Below, piece after piece: positions 9,504 through 17,083 of a stretch of DNA of 47,020 bases; position 1 is the first letter of the stretch, and every line of letters starts with the position of its first letter. Source of the stretch: Novosphingobium clariflavum (GTDB taxonomy: Bacteria > Pseudomonadota > Alphaproteobacteria > Sphingomonadales > Sphingomonadaceae); the NCBI RefSeq assembly GCF_026420865.1, contig NZ_JAPCWC010000026.1, positions 1-47,020 of the forward strand, in the 5' to 3' direction. A program made the position numbers and the translations under genes. A model generated the notes under the pieces. The model did not search any database. It was given only the letters and a program-made list of their open reading frames with translations, and had not been told where the DNA came from.

Positions 9504-10483
9504 TATTCCTCTCCGGCCTTAATTTTCTGCTGTTCCAGCCAGCCACGCGGCATGAACGGGGCTACGCTGACTTCTTCGGCAAGCGCATGAACGGTCGGCA
9601 GATCGGGCAGGTTCGGCCCGGCCATGCCCAGCTTGGCCACCGCGAAGGCGGTGGCGAGACGCGCGGTCCGCTCAAGGCCCGCCCCTTCGCCCAGCGCGGC
9701 GACAATCCCTGCGACCATCGCATCACCGGCGCCGACCGTGCTCGCCACTTGCGCGATCGGAAGGCGCGCGGTTGCCGCACCCTCCGCCGAAAGGAATAAT
9801 GCCCCTTCCTCGCCCATCGACACGACCACCAGCGAAACGCCGCGCGCGTGCAATTCACAGGCCGCTTCGGAAAGCGCCGCCAGATCGGTCAAGGGGCGGC
9901 CGAGCAGCTGCGCCAGTTCGTCCCGATTGGGCTTCACCACATCGGGCAGCACATCGGCCGTCAGCGCGCACTTGAGCGGCAACCCGCTGGTGTCGAGCAC
10001 CACACGGCACCCGGCAGCCCGCAGGCGCGCCACCAGCGTCACGTAGCTGTCAGGCGGACAGCCCGGCGGCAGGCTTCCCGCCAGCACCACCAGATCGCCC
10101 TCGCGCGCGGCTTCGCAGATCGTCGCCGCCACCATTTCGGCGCGGCCCGCGTCGACCGCGATCCCGTCGAGGTTGATGTCCGTCGTGCCCGTCACGTCGA
10201 CCAGCTTGAGGTTGACCCGCGTGGCTCCGGCGATGCGGATGAAGCGGTCCTCGATGGCCTTGGCGGCGAACAGCGCGTCGAAAGCGGCGGCATTGTCGCT
10301 GCCGAGCAGGCCATAAGCAGCGACCGGCATGCCCCAGTCAGCCAGACAGCTGGCGACGTTCACGCCCTTGCCGCCCGCGTTCTGGCGCACCGAACGGGCG
10401 CGGTGGACTTCGCCCACGACCAGCCGATCCAGCAGGACGGTCTGGTCGATGGCCGGGTTGAAAGTGACCGTAAGAGTGCGCAT
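9503..10483 (-). CDS. fruK: 1-phosphofructokinase
   Basis: Cytoplasmic PfkB-family kinase (326 aa, normal length) that converts fructose-1-phosphate and ATP to fructose-1,6-bisphosphate. It has the N-terminal signature NAGGKGVNVA (residues 35-44) and the C-terminal anion hole and catalytic base in VGAGDAMVAG (Asp254). The substrate-contact stretch LAGSLPPGCP (134-143) is typical of FruK/LacC rather than of fructokinase. Both ends overlap the neighbours by one base (TGATG with fruB, TAATG with fruA), so the three genes form one coupled operon. The product must be dephosphorylated to enter the Entner-Doudoroff route, which matches the fbp gene at 15140-16147. Confidence 0.96.
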   Translation of the reverse strand: MRTLTVTFNPAIDQTVLLDRLVVGEVHRARSVRQNAGGKGVNVASCLADWGMPVAAYGLLGSDNAAAFDALFAAKAIEDRFIRIAGATRVNLKLVDVTGTTDINLDGIAVDAGRAEMVAATICEAAREGDLVVLAGSLPPGCPPDSYVTLVARLRAAGCRVVLDTSGLPLKCALTADVLPDVVKPNRDELAQLLGRPLTDLAALSEAACELHARGVSLVVVSMGEEGALFLSAEGAATARLPIAQVASTVGAGDAMVAGIVAALGEGAGLERTARLATAFAVAKLGMAGPNLPDLPTVHALAEEVSVAPFMPRGWLEQQKIKAGEE

Positions 10484-13005
10484 CAGCCTTCCCCCTGTTC
10501 GATTGCCGGCACGTCCAGGGCGCGGATGTCGCCTGCGCTTTCCATATCGAGCGCCCTGGCGGCGAGCGCGCGCAGCCCTTCGAGGCTGGCTTCGCGAATG
10601 CGCGCCTTCACCGCCGGAATGTCGCGCGGGGTCATCGAAAGCTCGCTGACGCCGAGCCCGACCAGCAGCGCCGCGCCGAAGGGATCGCCGGCAATGCCGC
10701 CGCAGACACCAACCCAGCGGCCATGCGCCTTCGCGCCCTCCACGGTCGCCGCGATCATGCGCAGGACAGCGGGGTGCAGGCTTTCGGCATCGCCCGCCAG
10801 TTCCGGGTTCTGCCGGTCGATGGCGAGAACGTATTGGGTAAGGTCATTGGTGCCGATCGAGAAGAAATCGGCATGGGCCGCCAGCGAGCGCGCCTGAATG
10901 GCGGCGGCGGGAACCTCGATCATGATGCCCACCGGCACCACCGGCGCACCCAGCTCGGCGCGGATCGCCTCGCAGCGGGCACGGAGCGCGATCAGTTCGT
11001 GAACCGAGGTGATCATCGGGAACATGATCGAAAGATCGCCACCCGCCTTGGCAGCGCGGTAGAGCGCGCGAAGCTGCGGCTCCAGCAGGTCCGGGCGGCG
11101 CAGCAGCAGCCGCGCGCCGCGCACGCCGAGGAAGGGGTTTTCCTCGCGCGGGAGGTCAAGGTGCGGGACCTGCTTGTCGCCGCCGATATCGAGTGCGCGC
11201 ACGATCAGCGGGCGATCGCCGAGCGCCTCGGTCATGGCACGGTAGATTTCGGCCTGCTCGTCCTCGCCGGGGCTGTCGCCGCGTTCGAGGAACAGGAATT
11301 CGGTGCGCATCAGGCCCACGCCCTCACCGCCCTGCGCCAGCGCGAACGCGACCTGATCGGGGCGGTTGACGTTGGCGGCGATCTCCACGCGGTGGCCGTC
11401 GCGGGTTTCGGCAGGCTTGCCGCGCTCGGCCTCTTCGGCAGCGCGCTTCTCGGCAAGGTCCGCGATCCACGCGCGGGCAGAGGAAAGATCGGCCTCGGAC
11501 GGGTTCAGCCAGACGCGGCCGCTGTCGCCATCGACGATGGCGGTGGCTCCGGCGGCAAGGCCCAGCAGGTCCGCGCCGCCCGCCACCACCGACGGCAAGC
11601 CGAGCGTGCGGGCCAGGATCGCGCTGTGCGAGGTCGGCCCGCCGAGTGCCGTCGCAATGCCGGCAACCCGCGCGGTATCGAGCGTGGCGGTATCCGAAGG
11701 CGACAGGTCCGCCGCAACGAGCACGCAAGGCTCCTCGGGCAGATCGGTCAGCGAACCGGCGGCCAGCGCGGGATCGATCTCGGCCAGAACGCGGCGGCCG
11801 ATGTCGTGAAGGTCGGCCGCGCGGGCGGCGAGCACTGGATTGCCCAGCGCCGAAAGTTGCCCGGCGATCCGGTCCACCGCCTGATGCCACGACCACGCGA
11901 CACCGTGCCCCTCGACCATCAACTGGCAGGTGAGCGTGATGAGGTCGGTATCATCGAGCAGTTCGGCCTGCGCCTTGAAGATCGCCGCATCACCCGCGCC
12001 CAGACGGCGGGTAGTATCGTCGATCAGCGCCTTCATCTGCGCGCGGGTGCGGGTGAGCGCATCGTTGAGCTGGGTGCCGCCATTGGCCAGGTCGGTCGGC
12101 CGGTCGGGTACGTCGAATTCCTGCGCGCAGAGCACATGGACCTTGCCGATGGCAAGGCCCGGGCTGGCGGCAACGCCCGCGATCATCTGCGATTCGCCCA
12201 CGGGCTTCCAGCCCCGGATCGGCGCGGCGGCCTTCTCGGCGGCGCGCGAGGCGTCTTCCTTCTCGCGCGCGGTCAGGCGGCGGACCACTGCGGCAAAGCT
12301 GTCCAGCGCCGCACGCGCGCCTGCCCCTTCGGCGGAGAGAGTCACCCGATCACCAGCACGCAGCCCCAGTTGGAGGAGGGAAACGAGGCTGCGAGGATCG
12401 GCGCTCTCTCCGCCGTGGCGCACGCGCAGGCGCACGCCAGAGGCACGTGCCGCTTCGACCCAGGCCGAAGCGGGACGGGCATGGAGGCCGGTTGGGTAAT
12501 CGACCGTCCATTCGGTGGTTTCAGCATAGTCGGCCGCCGGTTCGGACGGGGCGGAAGCCTCCCCATCTTCCCACAGGGCGCGGGAAAAGGCGGCCGGATC
12601 GTCGGTGGCGACAAGCGCGGCAAGACGCGGCTCGTCCTGGATGAGGCGGGTCAGGCGGCGCAGGATGGCGATGTGGCTGTCGGAATTGGCGGCAATGCCG
12701 ACCACCAGATGGGCGCGCTGGCCGGGGTTCCATTCCACCCCATCGCGCAGCTGGAGGATCGCCACGCCGTCACGGCGGACCAGCCCCTTGTCCTCGCCCA
12801 GCCCATGCGGAATCGCCACGCCGGCTCCAAGAAACGTGTTCGCCACCGCTTCACGGCGGACCATGCTGTCCTCGTACCCCGGAGCGACGCATCCGGCGGC
12901 GACCAGAAGCTGGCCGACCTGGCGAATCGCATCGACCTTGTCTGCCGCACTGGCATCGATTCGTACGAGATCCTCGACCCCCGAGGCGGGCGCATCTGCG
13001 AGCAT
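10483..13005 (-). CDS. fruB: Fused PTS phosphoryl carrier EIIA(Fru)-HPr-EI
   Basis: Multiphosphoryl transfer protein (840 aa) carrying the whole soluble phosphorelay from PEP to the fructose permease. EIIA spans about 1-150 with its active histidine in GVAIPHGL (His67). HPr spans about 163-250 with the active histidine in PTGLHARPAS (His175). Enzyme I spans about 273-840 with the active histidine in GGPTSHSAILA (His460) and PEP-binding motifs such as MRTEFLFLERGD and FFSIGTNDLTQY. The frame is open for 102 codons more, but those would pass over both operator-like palindromes and the divergent lacI gene. The ATG at 13005 has an AGGAGAGG site 6-13 bases upstream, so it was chosen. First gene of fruBKA-oprB. 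Confidence 0.96.
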   Translation of the reverse strand: MLADAPASGVEDLVRIDASAADKVDAIRQVGQLLVAAGCVAPGYEDSMVRREAVANTFLGAGVAIPHGLGEDKGLVRRDGVAILQLRDGVEWNPGQRAHLVVGIAANSDSHIAILRRLTRLIQDEPRLAALVATDDPAAFSRALWEDGEASAPSEPAADYAETTEWTVDYPTGLHARPASAWVEAARASGVRLRVRHGGESADPRSLVSLLQLGLRAGDRVTLSAEGAGARAALDSFAAVVRRLTAREKEDASRAAEKAAAPIRGWKPVGESQMIAGVAASPGLAIGKVHVLCAQEFDVPDRPTDLANGGTQLNDALTRTRAQMKALIDDTTRRLGAGDAAIFKAQAELLDDTDLITLTCQLMVEGHGVAWSWHQAVDRIAGQLSALGNPVLAARAADLHDIGRRVLAEIDPALAAGSLTDLPEEPCVLVAADLSPSDTATLDTARVAGIATALGGPTSHSAILARTLGLPSVVAGGADLLGLAAGATAIVDGDSGRVWLNPSEADLSSARAWIADLAEKRAAEEAERGKPAETRDGHRVEIAANVNRPDQVAFALAQGGEGVGLMRTEFLFLERGDSPGEDEQAEIYRAMTEALGDRPLIVRALDIGGDKQVPHLDLPREENPFLGVRGARLLLRRPDLLEPQLRALYRAAKAGGDLSIMFPMITSVHELIALRARCEAIRAELGAPVVPVGIMIEVPAAAIQARSLAAHADFFSIGTNDLTQYVLAIDRQNPELAGDAESLHPAVLRMIAATVEGAKAHGRWVGVCGGIAGDPFGAALLVGLGVSELSMTPRDIPAVKARIREASLEGLRALAARALDMESAGDIRALDVPAIEQGEG

Positions 13006-13051
13006 TTCAAGCCTCTCCTGACCGTTTTGATAACGAGTCTTCGATAACGTT

Positions 13052-13065
13052 AGAAAACGTTTTCT
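13052..13065. promoter_or_regulatory. Probable LacI/FruR-type operator near fruB
   Basis: A perfect 14-bp palindrome, AGAAAACGTTTTCT, 46 bp upstream of the fruB start and centred on CG as LacI-family operators are. It resembles the second site at 13154-13167 (both fit AGAA..CG..TTCT). Binding by the divergent LacI protein is inferred. Confidence 0.65.
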
Positions 13066-13153
13066 CACACTCATTGTCAAGAGAATGCTTGCGATCATGC
13101 GAAGAGATGAGGCATAGTCCGCCGCAGGAGAGGGGCAAAACGCTCCAACAAGT

Positions 13154-13167
13154 GAGAACGATTTCTC
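13154..13167. promoter_or_regulatory. Probable second operator, in front of lacI
   Basis: Imperfect palindrome GAGAACGATTTCTC with 5-bp arms GAGAA/TTCTC, only 16 bp before the lacI start codon. It is a near match to the palindrome at 13052-13065, about 102 bp away. The position suits autorepression or looping between the two sites (inference). Confidence 0.55.
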
Positions 13168-13183
13168 GGATGGCGCACCGTTG

Positions 13184-14197
13184 ATGGCAGTTGGAATCAA
13201 GGACGTAGCCCGGGTCGCCGAAGTGTCGCCCGCCACCGTTTCGCGAGTGCTGTCGGGACGCAGTGTCGATCCGGCGATGCAGGAACGGGTGCTCGCCGCG
13301 GTCAAGTCCACCGGCTACCGCCCCAACCTCGCCGCGCGGCGGCTGCGCTCGCAGCATACCAACACCATCGGCCTGATCGTCGCCGATATTCGCAATCCCT
13401 TCTTCACCGCCGTCTCGCGCGCCATCGAAAATCTCGCCACCGCGCGGGGCATGCGGGTGATCCTGTGCAACACCGACGAGGATCCGGCCAAGGAGGCCGG
13501 TTACCTCGAACTCATGCACGAGGAGCGGGTGACCGGGGTGATCTTCGCGCCCTGCCGCCAGTGGGTGGAGAAGGCGGAAAGACTGGAGCCGGGCTTTCCC
13601 GTTGTCCTCATCGACCGCAGCCTGCCCTCGGCGGGGCTCGACAGTGTCCTGCTCGACAATGAAAGCATGGCCGCCGAACTGGTCGCGCACCTCCACGCAC
13701 AGGGCCATCGCCGGATAGCGGGGCTGTTCGGCGCTGCCAGCAGCACGGGCATCGAGCGTCGCGTCGGCTTTGAACAGGCCGCACGCAAGCTGGGCCTGGC
13801 AGCCACCGCCGTGGAAATGCCGCATGCCACCGAGGCGGCACAGCGTGTCGTCACCGAGCTGCTGTCCGGCCCGGTCCGGCCCGACGCGCTTGTCGCCAGC
13901 AACGGCGTCATGCTGCTGACGGTCCTGCGCGCCCTACGCGGCCTCGGTCTCGAAGCGCCCACCGACATTGCTCTTGCCGGGTTCGACAACAACGACTGGA
14001 TGGAATTCGTCGGCGGCGGCCTCAGCGTCATCGAACAGCCGGTCGAGGAGATCGGTCGCACCGCGATGACCATGCTACTGGACCGGCTCGACCATCCCGA
14101 CGCCCCGGCCCGCAAGGTCGTGCTGGCAGGGCGCCTCATCTCCCGCGGATCGAGCGGCCCGCGCGCATCCGCCGCCCCCCAGCCCATCGGAGCCTGA
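13184..14197 (+). CDS. LacI-family transcriptional regulator of the fru operon
   Basis: Repressor-type regulator (337 aa) with a LacI helix-turn-helix at the N-terminus (IKDVARVAEVSPATVSRVLSG), a hinge helix (YRPNLAARRLRS) and a periplasmic-binding-protein-like effector domain (HTNTIGLIVADIRNPFFT to about residue 325). A TTG lies directly before the ATG at 13184; the ATG gives the canonical LacI start (MAVGIKDVA) and was chosen. It is divergent from fruB with two similar palindromes between, which points to control of fruBKA-oprB and of itself. By analogy with Cra/FruR the inducer may be fructose-1-phosphate, but this is inference. The next gene starts only 5 bp after its stop, so it heads a second operon. 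Confidence 0.92.
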   Translation: MAVGIKDVARVAEVSPATVSRVLSGRSVDPAMQERVLAAVKSTGYRPNLAARRLRSQHTNTIGLIVADIRNPFFTAVSRAIENLATARGMRVILCNTDEDPAKEAGYLELMHEERVTGVIFAPCRQWVEKAERLEPGFPVVLIDRSLPSAGLDSVLLDNESMAAELVAHLHAQGHRRIAGLFGAASSTGIERRVGFEQAARKLGLAATAVEMPHATEAAQRVVTELLSGPVRPDALVASNGVMLLTVLRALRGLGLEAPTDIALAGFDNNDWMEFVGGGLSVIEQPVEEIGRTAMTMLLDRLDHPDAPARKVVLAGRLISRGSSGPRASAAPQPIGA

Positions 14198-14202
14198 CCA
14201 CC

Positions 14203-15066
14203 ATGACCGACTTCAGCGCCAAGCAATCGATCGGCCGCGACACGCGCCTGTGCATGTCGCTTTCGGCGCGCCCCGGCAACGCCGGATCGCGCCTGCACAA
14301 CACGCTTTACGGACTGCTGGGGCTGGACTTCGTCTACAAGTCCTTCTCCACTACCGACCTGCCGGCCGCCATCGGCGGCGTGCGGGCGCTTGGCATTCGC
14401 GGCTGCGCGATCTCGATGCCATTCAAGGAAGCGGTGATCCCGCTGCTTGACGGGCTTGAGGATTCGGCCCGCGCGATCGACAGCGTGAACACCATCGTCA
14501 ATGAAGACGGGGTGCTGACCGGCTACAACACCGACTATACGGCGGTGCGCGATCTGGTCGCCCGGCGCGACATCGATCCCGCCACCCCCTTCCTGCTGCG
14601 CGGCAGCGGCGGCATGGCCAAGGCCGTGGCTGCCGCCCTGCGCGACCTCGGCTTCCGCGACGGAACCGTGATCGCCCGCAATGCCGAGGCCGGCCCCGCG
14701 CTTGCCGCCCAATACGGGTTCCGCTGGCTACCCGAACTGCCCGAACAAGAAGCAGCCATGCTGGTCAACGTCACCCCGATCGGCATGGAAGGCGCCCAGG
14801 CCGGCGAACTCGCCTTCACGCCCGCGCAGATCGCGGCCTGCGAAATCGCTTTCGACGTTGTCGCGCAGCCCGCGGAGACACCGTTCATCAAGGCTGCTCT
14901 CGCGGCCGACAAGACGATTATTTCCGGCGCCGAAGTAATCGTTCTTCAGGCCGTCGAACAATTCTTCCTCTACACCGGCATTCGTCCCGACGATGAAGCC
15001 ATTGCCAAGGCCACCGCCTTCGCGCATGGCCCTGCCGTAGCCCAGCGGCTGCGCGACGCGGCGTAA
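14203..15066 (+). CDS. Shikimate-dehydrogenase-like protein (SDH-L type)
   Basis: NAD(P)-dependent oxidoreductase of the AroE fold (287 aa). It matches the SDH-L branch known from Haemophilus influenzae HI0607 rather than true AroE: LCMSLSARPGNAGSRLHN, GIRGCAISMPFKE and GSGGMAKAVAAAL are characteristic. The catalytic Lys75 (SMPFKE) and Asp111 (GYNTDY) pair of shikimate dehydrogenases is present, as is the substrate-binding Ser19/Ser21 pair. The glycine-rich dinucleotide site is at 134-139. SDH-L proteins reduce shikimate poorly, and their physiological substrate is not settled. It is sandwiched 5 bp behind lacI and 73 bp before fbp, so it is probably co-expressed with fructose catabolism. That context is unexpected for an aromatic-pathway enzyme. 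Confidence 0.85.
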   Translation: MTDFSAKQSIGRDTRLCMSLSARPGNAGSRLHNTLYGLLGLDFVYKSFSTTDLPAAIGGVRALGIRGCAISMPFKEAVIPLLDGLEDSARAIDSVNTIVNEDGVLTGYNTDYTAVRDLVARRDIDPATPFLLRGSGGMAKAVAAALRDLGFRDGTVIARNAEAGPALAAQYGFRWLPELPEQEAAMLVNVTPIGMEGAQAGELAFTPAQIAACEIAFDVVAQPAETPFIKAALAADKTIISGAEVIVLQAVEQFFLYTGIRPDDEAIAKATAFAHGPAVAQRLRDAA

Positions 15067-15139
15067 CGCCTGCCCCAAGGGGTGAACCCGCGCCGGCAAT
15101 GCCATCGAACTGTCCGGAACATGGGGTAAGGGAACCATC

Positions 15140-16147
15140 ATGAGACCAACCACACTCACCCGTTTCCTGCTTGAAAAGCAGCGCGAGCCGAACTCGACCT
15201 GTCCGCCCGAACTGCGCCTGCTGATCGAGACGGTCGCCCGCGCCTGCAAGGCGATCAACCATGCCATCGCCAAGGGCGCGCTGGGCGACGTGCTGGGCAG
15301 CCTGGACAGCGAGAACGTCCAGGGCGAAGTCCAGAAGAAGCTCGATGTGCTCGCCAACGAACTGCTGGTCGATGCCAACGAGTGGGGCGGCCATCTGGCC
15401 GGCATGGCCTCGGAAGAGATGGAGACGATCCACCCCATTCCGAACCGCTACCCCAGAGGCGAATACCTGCTGGTCTATGATCCGATCGATGGTTCCAGCA
15501 ATGTCGACGTCAACCTGTCGGTCGGCACGATCTTTTCGGTTCTGCGCGCGCCCGAGGCCTGCGCCGGACGCGAAGTGCGCGAGGAGGACTTCCTCCAGCC
15601 CGGCACCGCGCAGGTCGCCGCCGGCTACGCGATCTACGGTCCGCAGACGCTGCTGGTGCTGACGATCGGTTCGGGCGTCTACGAATTCACGCTCGACCGT
15701 GAACTCGGCGCCTGGATCATGACCGACGGCCCGATGCAGATCCCCTCGGGCAACTGCGAGATCGCCATCAACATGGCGCGCCGTCCGCAATGGGCACCCG
15801 AAGTGGTCACGTTCATCGACGACCGCCTGACCTCCGGCAAGGGTCCGTGCGGGCGCGATTACAACATGCGCTGGACCGCCTCGATGGTGGCCGACGTCCA
15901 TCGCATCCTCAAGCGCGGCGGCGTGTTCCTCTATCCCGCCGACCATCGTACCCCCGGCAAGGCCCGCCTGCGCCTGCTTTACGAAGCCAATCCGATGAGC
16001 TTCCTCGTCGAACAGGCCGGCGGCGCCTCGATCGACGGTGCCGGACGCATCATGGAGGTCACTCCGGTCGGCCTGCACCAGCGTGTCGGCCTGATCCTGG
16101 GCGACAAGGAACAAGTGGCCGAACTGCGCGGCGCGGTTCCCGCCTGA
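15140..16147 (+). CDS. fbp: Fructose-1,6-bisphosphatase, class I
   Basis: Hydrolyses fructose-1,6-bisphosphate to fructose-6-phosphate and phosphate in the cytoplasm (335 aa, normal for class I). The metal/phosphate signature VYDPIDGSSNVDVNLSVGT is at about 112-131, preceded by the acidic metal-binding SEEME (91-95). Substrate-binding residues are in CGRDYNMRWTASMVADVHRI, followed by GGVFLYPAD and KARLRLLYEANPM near the C-terminus. As third gene behind the fru repressor it should feed FruK product back to fructose-6-phosphate, needed when fructose is catabolised through glucose-6-phosphate and the Entner-Doudoroff route. A strong hairpin follows the stop codon. Confidence 0.97.
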   Translation: MRPTTLTRFLLEKQREPNSTCPPELRLLIETVARACKAINHAIAKGALGDVLGSLDSENVQGEVQKKLDVLANELLVDANEWGGHLAGMASEEMETIHPIPNRYPRGEYLLVYDPIDGSSNVDVNLSVGTIFSVLRAPEACAGREVREEDFLQPGTAQVAAGYAIYGPQTLLVLTIGSGVYEFTLDRELGAWIMTDGPMQIPSGNCEIAINMARRPQWAPEVVTFIDDRLTSGKGPCGRDYNMRWTASMVADVHRILKRGGVFLYPADHRTPGKARLRLLYEANPMSFLVEQAGGASIDGAGRIMEVTPVGLHQRVGLILGDKEQVAELRGAVPA

Positions 16148-16154
16148 CACACAA

Positions 16155-16202
16155 GAGCAGTTTCCGAGCCATCAGGTGATTCCACCTGATTGGAAAACGC
16201 TC
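16155..16202. repeat. Dispersed hairpin element (GAGC...TTTCC...GGAAA...GCTC family)
   Basis: An interrupted palindrome just after fbp: outer arms GAGCAGTTTCC and GGAAAACGCTC surround a perfect inner stem ATCAGGTG-ATTC-CACCTGAT (16171-16190). A relative with the same outer AGAGCG...TTTCC framing lies at 46415-46520. I recognise this as a repeat type common in alphaproteobacterial intergenic regions; its function is unknown. Confidence 0.6.
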
Positions 16203-16239
16203 AAGGAGGCCGCGTCCGGAAATGGGCGCGGCCTCCTTG
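16202..16239. terminator. Bidirectional transcription terminator hairpin
   Basis: A perfect 13-bp stem, CAAGGAGGCCGCG pairing with CGCGGCCTCCTTG, with a 12-base loop, lies between the convergent fbp and the gene ending at 16244. No long T tract follows on either strand, so it is a strong hairpin rather than a textbook intrinsic terminator. Confidence 0.7.
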
Positions 16240-16243
16240 CCGT

Positions 16244-17083
16244 TCACGCGGCCGCGGCGAGCGGATAGCTGGCCGTCAGCGCTTCAAGCCGCCAGCGGAT
16301 GTCCGCAGGCATCGGGAAACGGTCGCGGTTGTAGTCGCGGTGGCCGTTGCCGGCCTGCTCCACCAGATTGTCATGCATGCTGCCCATCAGCCCGTTGATG
16401 GCGCTGAGGAAGCGGGACATGCGATAGACCTGCTCGTCCGGTCGCAACGTGCGCATCGCATCGTAGAACGACACCTGCCGGCTCACGACCTTGCGCATCA
16501 TGTGAAAACGGCGCCCGGTGAGCGCCCCTTCGCCAAGCCAGGACGCCAGACGCCGGAACTCGAGCTTGCGGAAGGCGAGAAAGCCCGTGGCATCATCGAG
16601 ACGGACCTGCTCGACCTCGCGGCGTACCGCCAGCCATGCCGGCCAGAGCAGGAAAAGGCGCAGCAGGAGCGCGTAGGCGGGCACCGCCAGCCGCCGCCGA
16701 TTGCGGAAGGCATCCTGCAAGTGCCCCATCAGCGCCACCGTCGAGCGGAACAGCAGGGGCGCCTTGTGGCGGCGGCCATACAGCACCAGGGCAAAGCGCA
16801 GTTGCTTGTAGGAAGCGCGGATATGCTTGTAGCGCACCCGTGCATCCTGCGGCAGATCGCCGGTGACCAGCAGTGTCGCGACAAGATCGCACAGGGCCCG
16901 GCGGTCCGCATGTTCGTGCCAGAACTGTACGCAGAGGTCGAAGCAGGCCTTCATGTCCTTCTCGCTGCAGGCGACCGGGACCGGGTCGGGAAGACTGACG
17001 ACGGGATCGACCACGTCGTCCATCTCCACCGCCTGGAACAGCGCAGCAAGGGTCTCTGCCTTGAAACGGTGACGCGCGCTCAT
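16244..17083 (-). CDS. Protein of unknown function in glycan-export operon
   Basis: A 279-aa protein I do not recognise. It is rich in Arg, Leu and aromatic residues. One amphipathic/hydrophobic stretch (VPAYALLLRLFLLWPAWLAV, about residues 134-153) could be a membrane-associated helix; otherwise no signal peptide is seen. Conserved-looking segments are FRKLEFRRLASWLGEG and INGLMGSMHDNLVEQAG. It overlaps the flippase gene upstream by 4 bp (ATGA), so it belongs to the operon 20029-16244 with two P-loop kinase-like proteins and the flippase. A role in lipid-linked glycan or polysaccharide metabolism is suggested by position only. Confidence 0.75.
   Translation of the reverse strand: MSARHRFKAETLAALFQAVEMDDVVDPVVSLPDPVPVACSEKDMKACFDLCVQFWHEHADRRALCDLVATLLVTGDLPQDARVRYKHIRASYKQLRFALVLYGRRHKAPLLFRSTVALMGHLQDAFRNRRRLAVPAYALLLRLFLLWPAWLAVRREVEQVRLDDATGFLAFRKLEFRRLASWLGEGALTGRRFHMMRKVVSRQVSFYDAMRTLRPDEQVYRMSRFLSAINGLMGSMHDNLVEQAGNGHRDYNRDRFPMPADIRWRLEALTASYPLAAAA

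Noticed and set aside
10723..13047. A 774-codon open frame antisense to fruB
   Set aside because: Shadow of the GC-rich fruB gene, whose three phosphorelay active sites are all intact on the other strand.
13006..13311. N-terminal extension of fruB by 102 codons
   Set aside because: It would cross the operator palindromes and the lacI start; the extension has no PTS homology and the ATG at 13005 has a good ribosome site.
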